A DNA stretch of 64,000 nt, from contig DGVD01000012.1 in NCBI GenBank assembly GCA_002395835.1, positions 62,001 to 126,000 on the forward strand, given 5' to 3'. The notes beneath the pieces are model-generated. The model had not been told where the DNA came from, searched no databases, and was given only the letters and a program-made list of their open reading frames with translations. Both the position numbers and the translations under genes were made by a program. The stretch is from Bacteroidales bacterium UBA4293. GTDB taxonomy: Bacteria > Bacteroidota > Bacteroidia > Bacteroidales > Bacteroidaceae. Below, in pieces: positions 9,601-17,957 of the stretch. The stretch's first letter is position 1, and every line of letters begins with the position of its first letter.

Positions 9601-9632
9601 CAAAATTAAGCAAAATAGTTGACAAAATCCAA
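9601..9632 (-). promoter_or_regulatory. Putative Bacteroidota promoter of metF operon
   Basis: On the minus strand TAATTTTG (9608-9601) matches TAnnTTTG exactly, and TTG lies 21 bases upstream (9632-9630). It sits about 33 bases before the metF ATG and would serve metF-holB-ricT-gldH. The rest of the 118-base gap between metF and nagA shows only weak short inverted repeats. Confidence 0.4.
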
Positions 9633-9686
9633 TTCTCATTAAAAAGAATGGCAGAATGGCTTTTCTCCTGCTACTTTCTGTTAAAC

Positions 9687-10850
9687 TTATAAAGTAAAAG
9701 TTCCTTCAATAAGTTTACCCATAGCCCATACACCCCGTAAGTTTAAGGCTTTGTCCAGAATCATTAGGTCGGCATCTTTTCCTAGTTCCAAAGATCCTTT
9801 TCTGTCAAATATTCCCATCACTTTTGCAGGGGTTTCTGAAGCCATTCTGACAGCATCTTCCAATGGTATGTCGGCTAAATGTACACAAGTACGGATCAGT
9901 CGGTCCATGGTGGCAATGCTACCTGCTAAAGCGGAACGGTCAGCTAGTTTACATACACCATCTTCTATGATGACACGAGGGTCAAATGCCTCTTTGCTAT
10001 CGCTGTCTGTCACAGCCAAGGCATCCGTAATCAAGCAAGTCCGTTCCACTCCCTTGAATTTGTGAACTAGAGAAAGGATAATGGGTGGAACATGTATTCC
10101 GTCTGCAATAACCTCTACGGTCATATCGTCAAGTAGATATACACTTTCTACTGTACCTTCATGTTTATATTCATGATATTTATGGAATCCTGGCATGGCA
10201 TTGTAGAAGTGAGTCGCATGGCTGAATCCTGCATTGTAGGCAGCTTTCACTTCTTTAAAACCGGCTCCAGTGTGAGCTATGGATGCAACAACACCTTTAG
10301 ATGTTATATATTCTCCGAAGGGTACGATACCCTTTATTTCTGGAGCGGCATCCCAACGACGGATGCAAGGATATTTTTCAATGATAGGGATGTAATCTTC
10401 GGGTCTTGGAGGAACGATGTATTCAGGCATTTGGGCTCCAGCCATTTCTAGACTGAAGTATGGGCCCTCCAAATGTAAACCCATCACAGGACTATCAGGT
10501 TCAGCCATCATTTCCGTACAAGTTTCAGCTGCCGCTTCAATCATAGGGAAAGATGAGGAAGATAGAGTAGGGAAGATTGCTGTAGTTCCATGTCTCATAT
10601 GAGTTTTCACTGCAACTTCAAAAGCTTCTCGAGTACCTTCCATGAAATCACGTCCTCCACCACCATGAACATGAAGTTCTATGCCACCAGGAACCAGATG
10701 TAATCCTTTAACATCGATAATGTCGGCACCAATGATACCTAGATTGCATGGGGTAATGGAGGCAATTTTATTTTCATCTACTAATAGTGAAGCGTCTTCC
10801 AACCAACCATTTGCGGTTAGAATATGTGCATGAATAAATTGAGTTAGCAT
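9687..10850 (-). CDS. nagA: N-acetylglucosamine-6-phosphate deacetylase
   Basis: Removes acetate from GlcNAc-6-phosphate, the first committed step in amino sugar use. This 387-residue amidohydrolase shows the metal-binding HVHGGGGRDFMEG, LHLEGPYFS with the catalytic-site Glu, IAHTGAG, THFYNAMPG and LITDALAV segments typical of NagA. It lies 35 bases downstream of yhcH, and the two probably form one unit. Its position near GH109, GH2 and NahK-like genes supports a role in breaking down N-acetylhexosamine-bearing glycans. Confidence 0.96.
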   Translation of the reverse strand: MLTQFIHAHILTANGWLEDASLLVDENKIASITPCNLGIIGADIIDVKGLHLVPGGIELHVHGGGGRDFMEGTREAFEVAVKTHMRHGTTAIFPTLSSSSFPMIEAAAETCTEMMAEPDSPVMGLHLEGPYFSLEMAGAQMPEYIVPPRPEDYIPIIEKYPCIRRWDAAPEIKGIVPFGEYITSKGVVASIAHTGAGFKEVKAAYNAGFSHATHFYNAMPGFHKYHEYKHEGTVESVYLLDDMTVEVIADGIHVPPIILSLVHKFKGVERTCLITDALAVTDSDSKEAFDPRVIIEDGVCKLADRSALAGSIATMDRLIRTCVHLADIPLEDAVRMASETPAKVMGIFDRKGSLELGKDADLMILDKALNLRGVWAMGKLIEGTFTL

Positions 10851-10885
10851 ATGGTAAATAAGTTTAGACTTTTTATATGTGTTGA

Positions 10886-11338
10886 TTAGGGTTGAACTTT
10901 TACTTTCCCAATGGCTTTCCGAATTTTACCTTCTCCGATAATAGGAGCGTGTGGGTCTTCAGGAAAGAGGATGTAAATTTGTCCTGGAGTGACGTGAAAA
11001 TAGGTGCTAGGTTTGTCATCACTGAGCTCAAAATCTAGTACTTCGTCATACGCTTTAGAGATATGCTGAATTTCATTTAAAGGCTTCCAGCCTACAGATT
11101 CTTCCCCTTCTAAAACAATCTGCACATCAATGTATTTCCGATGAATTTCCATTACTTGTTCATCTACAGAACGGCAAATTGCTTCATCGTTGTTAATAAA
11201 GAGATTGTCTCCATCCAGTACTATTCTGCCTAATGGGGCTTTTAGCAAATCATGTGTTTTTACATAATCGAAAAGCTTTTTAAATAGTGGATGTAAGTTC
11301 TCTATTCTATCAGTGCTTTGTAAATTCGTTAATATCAT
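10886..11338 (-). CDS. YhcH/YjgK/YiaL family (DUF386) cupin-like protein
   Basis: A 150-residue member of the YhcH/TabA/EbgC family, small jelly-roll proteins with a metal site, found in sugar-use operons such as the nan operon and thought to help interconvert sugar forms (anomers or epimers). The metal-site signatures HRKYIDVQIVLEGEESVGW and LFPEDPHAP are clear. It has no signal peptide, so it acts in the cytoplasm. It lies upstream of nagA and has a good promoter (11367-11397). The exact substrate cannot be read from sequence. Confidence 0.88.
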   Translation of the reverse strand: MILTNLQSTDRIENLHPLFKKLFDYVKTHDLLKAPLGRIVLDGDNLFINNDEAICRSVDEQVMEIHRKYIDVQIVLEGEESVGWKPLNEIQHISKAYDEVLDFELSDDKPSTYFHVTPGQIYILFPEDPHAPIIGEGKIRKAIGKVKVQP

Positions 11339-11360
11339 ATTTGTTTATTAATGCTTTAAA

Positions 11361-11394
11361 TTTAGGCAAAGATAAAAAAAACTTTGTACATTTG
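11361..11394 (+). promoter_or_regulatory. Promoter of GH109-type gene
   Basis: TACATTTG at 11387-11394 is an exact TAnnTTTG box 29 bases before the ATG at 11423. The upstream element is weak (TTTAGG from 11361). It overlaps the yhcH promoter on the other strand. Confidence 0.45.
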
Positions 11395-11397
11395 CAA
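11367..11397 (-). promoter_or_regulatory. Promoter of yhcH-nagA, overlapping divergent promoter
   Basis: On the minus strand TATCTTTG (11374-11367) has TTG 20 bases upstream (11397-11395). The region interleaves with the plus-strand promoter of the GH109 gene, so only one polymerase may occupy it at a time. Confidence 0.55.
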
Positions 11398-11422
11398 TTA
11401 TTGATTTGAAATATAGAATACC

Positions 11423-12958
11423 ATGAGAAGAATGATAGTGCTGATATCTGCAGTGTGGTGCTTGATATCATTGCCTTTAAAAGCACAGGAGTACAACTGG
11501 CCTTGGCATTGGGCTGGAGGTACAATCGTAACTGAAACACCAGAGCGTCCTATTGACCAGAAAAGTGTATTGGGTTTGGCTCTTCCAAAAATGGAATGTG
11601 TCCGAGTGGGATTTGTAGGTTTGGGAATGCGTGGGCCAGATGCCGTCGAACGTTTTACGCATATTCTAGGAACTCAGGTTGTGGCATTGTGTGATTATGA
11701 AAGGGACCGAGCAGAGGCTTGCCAAGAAATTTTGAAGAAAGCTAGTTTTCCTAAAGCTGCTATTTATTCTGGAGAAACTGGTTATGAGGAATTGTGTAAG
11801 CGAGATGATATAGATTTGGTGTATATTGCCACAGATTGGCATCACCATTTTCTGGTGGCTAAATCCGCTTTGGAACATGGAAAACATGTAGCTATTGAGG
11901 TGCCTTCTGCTATGTCGCTTTCTGAATGTTGGGCTCTGGTGAATTTGAGTGAGAAATACCGTAGACATTGTATGATTCTGGAGAATTGTTGCTATGATGA
12001 GTTTGAGTTAAACACATTGAACATGGCACAACAGGGAGTTTTCGGTGAAGTAATTCGAGTGCAAGGGGCTTACATCCACACTTTGACTGAATTTTGGCCT
12101 CAATATTGGAAAGAAAATTCTCAAGATAAATTGGGTTGGCGTTTACGTTATAATAAGAATTACAGGGGTGATGTCTATCCTACTCATGGATTGGGCCCTA
12201 TTGCACAAGTTCTTAATATCCATCGGGGTGATCGGATGAAGGTATTGGTTGCAATGGACACACGTTCATTTGTTGGTAAAGATTTGGTTGAACAGTATAG
12301 TGGAGAACCTTGTGAGGACTTCAATAATGGAGACCACACCACTACTTTAATAAGAACGGAGCTAGGGAAAGTGATAGAAATACAGCATAATGTAATGACT
12401 CCTCAACCATATAACCGAATGTATCAGGTTACTGGAACAAAGGGATTTGCTAATAAATATCCTGTAGAGGGTTATTCTTTAGGGGGAGAACAATTAAAAC
12501 TTTCTGGTGTGGAACCTAATTATGAGAATTTGAGTGCACATCGCTTTTTGCCATCTGATGCCAGAAAGGCATTAGAAGAAAAGTACATGAGTCCAGTCTT
12601 GAAAAAGTATGTAGAGAAAGCTCATGAAGTAGGTGGACATGGGGGTATGGACTTTACCATGGATAGTCGTTTAATTTATTGTTTGCAAAATGGGCTCCCT
12701 TTAGACATGGATGTTTATGATTTAGCTGAATGGTGCTGTTTGGCAGAGTTGGGCTATCTTTCTATGGAAAATAATTTTGCGTCAGTGGAAGTTCCAGATT
12801 TTACTCGTGGGAATTGGAATAAAGAAAAGGGTTATAAGCATGCATGGGCCTCTCCTCAGGAAGAAGCAGAATCCTATGCAAAAGCATTGGAGTTTACAAA
12901 GAAACTGAGAGAACGTGGAGCAAAAGAGTGGGCAAAGGAAAGCAAAATAAAGAAATAA
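11423..12958 (+). CDS. GH109-type glycosidase / Gfo-Idh-MocA family, secreted
   Basis: A 511-residue NAD-dependent oxidoreductase-fold protein with a signal peptide (cleavage likely after LPLKA, about residue 21). The nucleotide motif GFVGLGMRG starts near residue 63. The segments EVPSAMSLSECW, LENCCYDEFELNTLNMAQQG, YRGDVYPTHGLGP and NIHRGDRM are those of the GH109 group, known for alpha-N-acetylgalactosaminidases that use bound NAD for a redox-assisted cleavage. The substrate (GalNAc or a related sugar) is inferred from the family. It is divergent from yhcH-nagA and convergent with the kinase/GH2 operon, with a strong hairpin terminator after it. Confidence 0.88.
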   Translation: MRRMIVLISAVWCLISLPLKAQEYNWPWHWAGGTIVTETPERPIDQKSVLGLALPKMECVRVGFVGLGMRGPDAVERFTHILGTQVVALCDYERDRAEACQEILKKASFPKAAIYSGETGYEELCKRDDIDLVYIATDWHHHFLVAKSALEHGKHVAIEVPSAMSLSECWALVNLSEKYRRHCMILENCCYDEFELNTLNMAQQGVFGEVIRVQGAYIHTLTEFWPQYWKENSQDKLGWRLRYNKNYRGDVYPTHGLGPIAQVLNIHRGDRMKVLVAMDTRSFVGKDLVEQYSGEPCEDFNNGDHTTTLIRTELGKVIEIQHNVMTPQPYNRMYQVTGTKGFANKYPVEGYSLGGEQLKLSGVEPNYENLSAHRFLPSDARKALEEKYMSPVLKKYVEKAHEVGGHGGMDFTMDSRLIYCLQNGLPLDMDVYDLAEWCCLAELGYLSMENNFASVEVPDFTRGNWNKEKGYKHAWASPQEEAESYAKALEFTKKLRERGAKEWAKESKIKK

Positions 12959-12963
12959 ATTAA

Positions 12964-12998
12964 AAGTGAGGCAGGAATCATTCCTGCCTCACTTCTGT
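12964..12998. terminator. Bidirectional hairpin terminator
   Basis: Arms 12964-12978 and 12980-12994 are perfect complements (core GTGAGGCAGGAAT / ATTCCTGCCTCAC), followed on the plus strand by a short T-rich run. It lies between the convergent GH109-type and kinase genes, so it probably stops both transcripts. Confidence 0.8.
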
Positions 12999-13008
12999 TT
13001 CCTATAAT

Positions 13009-14757
13009 CTATTCCTCTTCTTTTTCAAAATGAAGAATGCCAAAGAAATCCGGGCAATGGAAATTTGGTTTTGGTAAGGAGATAGGGTTCCATGAAAGAT
13101 AATGAGGGGACTGAAGCTTATCTCCACACTTGTAGAAGTTGGCTCTGATAGTTTGTCCTTCTAATGTCTTAATGTCATGAAGGAAGAATGTACTGTAGGG
13201 GATGGAAAGCACTAAGTCCCAAGTGACCGGTCCGTTCTTCTCTTTAAAAGATTTGCGTCCTAAAGAGGACCAGCGTTCCACCTTCTCCAGAACATCGAGT
13301 GGAGCACATAGACGTCCTGTCCGGTTTTTCCCTGCACCTACTAGCAAAGTACCTATGCAATTACATTCCATATTATAGTAGATGCCATCATTTGCTGGGA
13401 CGGAAAAGAATTCCACACAACTGTCCTCCCAAACATTGCCATTGTCTATGTCGGCTAATGCAGCTATTGTGTTTTCAGTGACATGATAGTGAATGAGTAA
13501 TCCCTTTCGGGTGGTTACCATTCGGAAATAAGCTTCTGGCTTATAAGGGAATCTTTCCCAATTTGCTATGTTTATCTCTGTAAACTCAATGCCTAAAGAA
13601 TCCAAATAACCAGGTATGTTATCCAGGGAGATGTCTGGAAGTTGAATCCGTTTTATGCTCAGCTCTTTTTTAGGTGATAGACAAGCTTCGATGTATGCCT
13701 TCATATCAGGAGTCTTTTCTTCCACACTACACAACAGTTTAAACTGTGCTTTGGAGCGAACGAGATTATGTTCTGGATATTGAATTTTGTAGTATGTATC
13801 TCCGTTAATATAGTCGGTGAGGAAGCGGACGGTTTGCATGTATGGGAACAGTGCCACTGCATAGGGTAAGAGCTCTATTTCAACAGGAGTCAAGAAACTT
13901 TGAGCAGACTCTAAATAGCCTTTCGTGAAAGGACGGAAGATGTCCATGTTAAATGAAACATTATCTAAGTCTGCGTCATCTTCATTGCCAGTGTTTGCTG
14001 CTGAACGTAGAAAGTCACCATAATCAGAAAAGATGAAGGATGGCATTACCGTATCTAAATCAATAACGGAAAGTACGGAACCGTCTTCATCAAACATCAA
14101 ATTGTTCACCTTTGTATCACAGTGGCAAACTCGTTTGGGCAGTTTTCCTTCCCGATAGAGCCTTTCAGCTTGACACATGTATTCGGCACGTGATTCTAGT
14201 TGCTCCAAGAGGTCGGCTACTGAGGAGACACGCCCTACAGGGTCCTTTGCCACCGCTTCACGAAGCTGCTCCAATCTAAACTCCATATTATGGAAATTAG
14301 GAATGGTTTCTTCCAGTTGCTCCGGTAAATCTGCTAAATCTGCTTGAAATTTTCCGAAAGCCTTTCCTGCGTCGTATGCATGTTCTGGTGTGACTGCCTC
14401 ATAGGTTTTAGCATGAGAAATGAAGACTGATACTCTCCAATAATCGTTACCGTCGTACCAGTAGGTTTTGCCATCGGAGGTAGGAATGAAATGAAGCACT
14501 CTCCTGTCCGTTTCACTCTCTTCGGATGCTTCCACCTTCTTCCTCAAGTGACGAGTCACTAATTCGATGTTTCTTTGTAAAGCATCTACATTCTGGAATA
14601 CATTATGGTTGATTCTTTGGAGAACATAATCGGGTGTTGTTTCTCCTTCAGTCTCAACTTTGTATGTGTCGTTTATTAGCCCATTACCTAGAGGCTTGAT
14701 ACCTAGGATGGTACCAGCCAGTAGGAAATGAGTTAGAATGTTTTTTAGATCTGCCAT
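13009..14757 (-). CDS. NahK-like sugar kinase fused to CBM9-like domain
   Basis: The 582 residues fall into two parts. Residues 1 to about 360 are an aminoglycoside-phosphotransferase-fold kinase close to N-acetylhexosamine 1-kinase (NahK): LGNGLINDTYKV, the catalytic loop CHCDTKVNNLMF (Asp about 214) and VIDLDTVMPSFIFSDYGDFL. Residues from about 366 to 580 match the carbohydrate-binding family 9-like group (WEDSCVEFFSVP, YYNMECNCIGTLLVG, YLSWNPISLPKPNFHCPDFFG). Both parts are normally separate proteins. There is no signal peptide, so the CBM9-like part is cytoplasmic here. The ATG lies 1 base after the GH2 stop. Likely role: phosphorylating a (N-acetyl)hexosamine at C1; the substrate is inference. 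Confidence 0.83.
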   Translation of the reverse strand: MADLKNILTHFLLAGTILGIKPLGNGLINDTYKVETEGETTPDYVLQRINHNVFQNVDALQRNIELVTRHLRKKVEASEESETDRRVLHFIPTSDGKTYWYDGNDYWRVSVFISHAKTYEAVTPEHAYDAGKAFGKFQADLADLPEQLEETIPNFHNMEFRLEQLREAVAKDPVGRVSSVADLLEQLESRAEYMCQAERLYREGKLPKRVCHCDTKVNNLMFDEDGSVLSVIDLDTVMPSFIFSDYGDFLRSAANTGNEDDADLDNVSFNMDIFRPFTKGYLESAQSFLTPVEIELLPYAVALFPYMQTVRFLTDYINGDTYYKIQYPEHNLVRSKAQFKLLCSVEEKTPDMKAYIEACLSPKKELSIKRIQLPDISLDNIPGYLDSLGIEFTEINIANWERFPYKPEAYFRMVTTRKGLLIHYHVTENTIAALADIDNGNVWEDSCVEFFSVPANDGIYYNMECNCIGTLLVGAGKNRTGRLCAPLDVLEKVERWSSLGRKSFKEKNGPVTWDLVLSIPYSTFFLHDIKTLEGQTIRANFYKCGDKLQSPHYLSWNPISLPKPNFHCPDFFGILHFEKEEE

Positions 14758-14758
14758 A

Positions 14759-17700
14759 TCACTTAGTAGGTGAAATTTTAAAGGTGAAGTTCATGTCGTC
14801 CACTGGGATCAGATATTCATCGAATGGCCATGCACCCCAAGAGTCAACACACCCTAAACCCATTTGTTTCTGATCAAACAGAAGTGTTACGTAATCAGCT
14901 TCCTCTACTAGTTCCATGTGAGTGTTGTGCTTTTTAGTGCCTTCATCTAAGGATTCTACAGTATAGTTGAGTGCACTTGCACTGAAGAGCTGGTCACTGG
15001 TGATATTAATGCCATTGGCTGAACCGTCGGTAACCTTGAAGTAGCGTAAATCGGTCTTGTTTCCCATTTCTTGAGGACGGATGTAATCCAGATTGGCTTG
15101 TTCGTCTACCGTTTGTTTGTAATGACCTACGAAAGCAGCGCTTTTTCTGTCGCTATAGTTTTCGATAGGACCACGACCCAGATATTCCACTTTCTGGAAA
15201 TCTTTGTTTAGCTCCATCTTCATACCGAAGCGGAACAGGTGACCTTCCTTCTTTTCTACTTTCAGCTGCTCATTCACAATCATGTCACCATTCTTACCTA
15301 TGGTATAAGTCATCAAAAGTTTAGCACCCACACTTTCCAGCTGATGTTCTGTTTTAATGATTAAGGCATCGCTAGTGCTTTCATGTGTCATGGAGGTTAA
15401 TTTAGCCTTTACATCTTTCCATGCAGCAAATTTGTTTTGAAGGTTGGCACCCATATCATTATCCGTAGGAGCTCTCCAGAAGTTGGCTTTTAAGTGGCCA
15501 CCTTTAGGCATCATTTCTTTGCCTCGTACATTATAACCTATGAGCCATCCTCCGTTAGGGCAGAATGTCATTTGGAAATCATCTCCCTTTACTATCCATT
15601 TTTTATCTTTGGTAAGGGTAGGTACGGATACATATTTAGGATTGCCAAGTTTCAGTGTAGGAGCCTGGAAATCTTTAATAACTAACTGGTTACGAGCCAC
15701 AGCATGGTTGGCAGGGATGAGTGCACTAGGAGTCTTCTCATAAAATTCCACATTAAGGTGAAGCTCTTTGCAGTTGCAGATACCATCCAGTTTGTATGGT
15801 AGAAGGATTTTTGCTTTTTGCTGAGGCTCTACATTCAGTGTCTGCACGAAACCTGTCTGGATAACATCACCATCGGCTAGAACAGACCATTTCATGTAGT
15901 AGTTTGAAAGGTCTACGAAGAAGTTTTCATTGAAGACTTCTATTTCACCTTTTTGAAGGTCGATAGGTGAAACCCAGATGTTCTGATAGTAGTACTGAAC
16001 CTCATAAGCATGCTGATGCCATGTCCGGTCTGGAGCTATCAAACCATTATCACAGAAATTATAATCGTTAGGAGAGTCATAATCGTTCAAGTCTCCAGCA
16101 TAGATGCGCACTTTCTTGCCATCTTTCATGAAGTATGGGCTCTGGTCTACAAAATCCCAGATGTAACCACCTTGAAGTTTTGGATATTTGCGAATCAAAT
16201 CCCAATACTCTTTGAAACCACCTTCGGAATTACCCATGGCATGAGCATACTCGCATTGAATCATCGGACGTGGGTCATTGCTTTTTGCAAATTCTTCCAT
16301 GTGTTTAGGACGAGCATACATTGGGCAGTAGATGTCTGTATGAGGTTCACGACCTGCACGCTCGTATTGAACAGGACGACTGGTATCCTCATTCTTGATC
16401 CACTTGTAAACAGCTTCGAAGTTCACTCCATCACCTGCTTCATTACCCATAGACCAGACGATGATGGATGGGTGGTTGTAATTCCGCTGTACATTTCGCT
16501 GGTTGCGCTCTAAATGAACATTCTGCAATTCCGGGAACTTGGCCAATGACCTGTCACCATAGCCCATACCGTGTGATTCTATATTGGCTTCTGCAGTTAC
16601 ATAAATACCGTATTCATCGCAAAGCTGGTACCAGTAAGGGTCATTAGGATAGTGGCTGGTTCTAACGGCATTGATGTTCATTTCTTTCATGATTTGGATG
16701 TCTTGTTCCATACGTTCACGAGAAATGACATAACCTCCGTAAGGGTCTAGCTCATGACGGTCTGCACCCTTAATTAAGATAGGTTGTCCGTTGACCAGCA
16801 ACTGTGCGTTTTTAATTTCCACCTTGCGGAAACCTGTACGGAATGGGATGGTCTCTATCACTCCCTTCTTATCGGACAGGGTAACGATGACATCATAAAG
16901 ATTAGGTGTTTCTGCAGACCATTTTTTCGCGTTTTTTACAAATAATCTGCCAGATGCCACTTTACCTTTTAAAGCCATAGAAGCCAATTCCTTTCCTGCT
17001 TCATCCAGCACTTCCACACGTGCGGTGAGGGCATCGGTCATTTTAATTTCTACATCTAGAGTACCGTCTTTCAGGTCATCGGTCAGTCCACCTATTAATC
17101 GTACATCTTCTATATGCTTAGGTGCACGGGTGTAAAGGTAGCTGTCTCGTGCCACACCACTATAACGGAAGAAATCTTGATCCTCAAAGTAGGTACCGTC
17201 GCACCAACGCATGATTCGGAAAGCTATCAGGTTCTTCTGACCCGTCTTGACGAACTTTGTAATATCAAATTCACATTCCAACTTACTGTCTTCGCTGTAA
17301 CCTGCGAATTTCCCGTTGACATACAGGGCAATGTTTGAAGTTACGGAACCGAAATGAGCGATGACCTGCTGACTCTTCCAGTCTGCAGGGATGAAAATCT
17401 CTTTTCTATAACTACCCACATGATTTTCTTCCGTAGGAGGAAGGCAAGGATTATTTTCATAATGCCCTCTCCAAGGGTAACCTATATTGACGTACATAGG
17501 GTCTCCGTAACCGTTAAGTTCCCACATGCCAGGAACAGGAATCTTTCCCCAAGAAGAGTCGTCAAACGTGAGGGAATAGAAATTAGCAGGTGCCTGGTCG
17601 GGAGAAGTTACGTAATTGAAATTCCATTGACCATGTAGGGATACCCTTTGCTGCTCTTTTGGAGCAAAGGTGGTGTGCATCGGCAATCGGTTAATCGCAT

Positions 17701-17791
17701 TCACTTTAGAATCTTTCCAAGCATCTCCTTGTGCCAGGGCAGAAACTGTAGCTGCTGAGAATAGGAGAGAGAATAGAATTTTGAATTTCAT
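14759..17791 (-). CDS. lacZ: Secreted GH2 beta-galactosidase (LacZ type)
   Basis: A 1010-residue glycoside hydrolase family 2 enzyme with a signal peptide (cleavage likely after VSALAQ), acting in the periplasm or at the surface. It has the sugar-binding jelly roll (about 45-225), an Ig-like domain (about 230-325), a TIM barrel (about 327-620), a middle Ig-like domain and a C-terminal beta-galactosidase small-chain domain (about 725-1005). The acid/base Glu is about 451 in WSMGNEAGDG and the nucleophile Glu about 514 in IQCEYAHAMGNS. It heads a two-gene unit with the kinase-CBM9 fusion. No perfect promoter box is visible in its leader. Confidence 0.95.
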   Translation of the reverse strand: MKFKILFSLLFSAATVSALAQGDAWKDSKVNAINRLPMHTTFAPKEQQRVSLHGQWNFNYVTSPDQAPANFYSLTFDDSSWGKIPVPGMWELNGYGDPMYVNIGYPWRGHYENNPCLPPTEENHVGSYRKEIFIPADWKSQQVIAHFGSVTSNIALYVNGKFAGYSEDSKLECEFDITKFVKTGQKNLIAFRIMRWCDGTYFEDQDFFRYSGVARDSYLYTRAPKHIEDVRLIGGLTDDLKDGTLDVEIKMTDALTARVEVLDEAGKELASMALKGKVASGRLFVKNAKKWSAETPNLYDVIVTLSDKKGVIETIPFRTGFRKVEIKNAQLLVNGQPILIKGADRHELDPYGGYVISRERMEQDIQIMKEMNINAVRTSHYPNDPYWYQLCDEYGIYVTAEANIESHGMGYGDRSLAKFPELQNVHLERNQRNVQRNYNHPSIIVWSMGNEAGDGVNFEAVYKWIKNEDTSRPVQYERAGREPHTDIYCPMYARPKHMEEFAKSNDPRPMIQCEYAHAMGNSEGGFKEYWDLIRKYPKLQGGYIWDFVDQSPYFMKDGKKVRIYAGDLNDYDSPNDYNFCDNGLIAPDRTWHQHAYEVQYYYQNIWVSPIDLQKGEIEVFNENFFVDLSNYYMKWSVLADGDVIQTGFVQTLNVEPQQKAKILLPYKLDGICNCKELHLNVEFYEKTPSALIPANHAVARNQLVIKDFQAPTLKLGNPKYVSVPTLTKDKKWIVKGDDFQMTFCPNGGWLIGYNVRGKEMMPKGGHLKANFWRAPTDNDMGANLQNKFAAWKDVKAKLTSMTHESTSDALIIKTEHQLESVGAKLLMTYTIGKNGDMIVNEQLKVEKKEGHLFRFGMKMELNKDFQKVEYLGRGPIENYSDRKSAAFVGHYKQTVDEQANLDYIRPQEMGNKTDLRYFKVTDGSANGINITSDQLFSASALNYTVESLDEGTKKHNTHMELVEEADYVTLLFDQKQMGLGCVDSWGAWPFDEYLIPVDDMNFTFKISPTK

Positions 17792-17928
17792 AATATTTTA
17801 GGTTTTTGTTTTTTTACTTTAGGGTGTAAATTTACATAAAAACTTTTTATTTAGACATAAATGGAGGCTATTTTTTGCTCTTTCTCATGCTTTTCATTCA
17901 CGGATGGAACAGTCTCACTTTTTTTTCT

Positions 17929-17936
17929 TATATTTG
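17929..17936 (+). promoter_or_regulatory. Promoter box upstream of nucleoside kinase
   Basis: TATATTTG matches TAnnTTTG exactly and lies 22 bases before the GTG at 17958. No clear TTTG partner is seen 19-21 bases upstream. The rest of the 166-base gap shared with lacZ is AT-rich without other clear signals. Confidence 0.4.
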
Positions 17937-17957
17937 CGTTAACTTAAATTTAATGCC

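Noticed and set aside
16010..16513. 167-codon plus-strand open frame
   Set aside because: It is antisense to the catalytic domain of the GH2 beta-galactosidase and resembles no family.
17953..17955. ATG just before the nucleoside kinase
   Set aside because: It is in a different frame; the family N terminus follows from the GTG at 17958.
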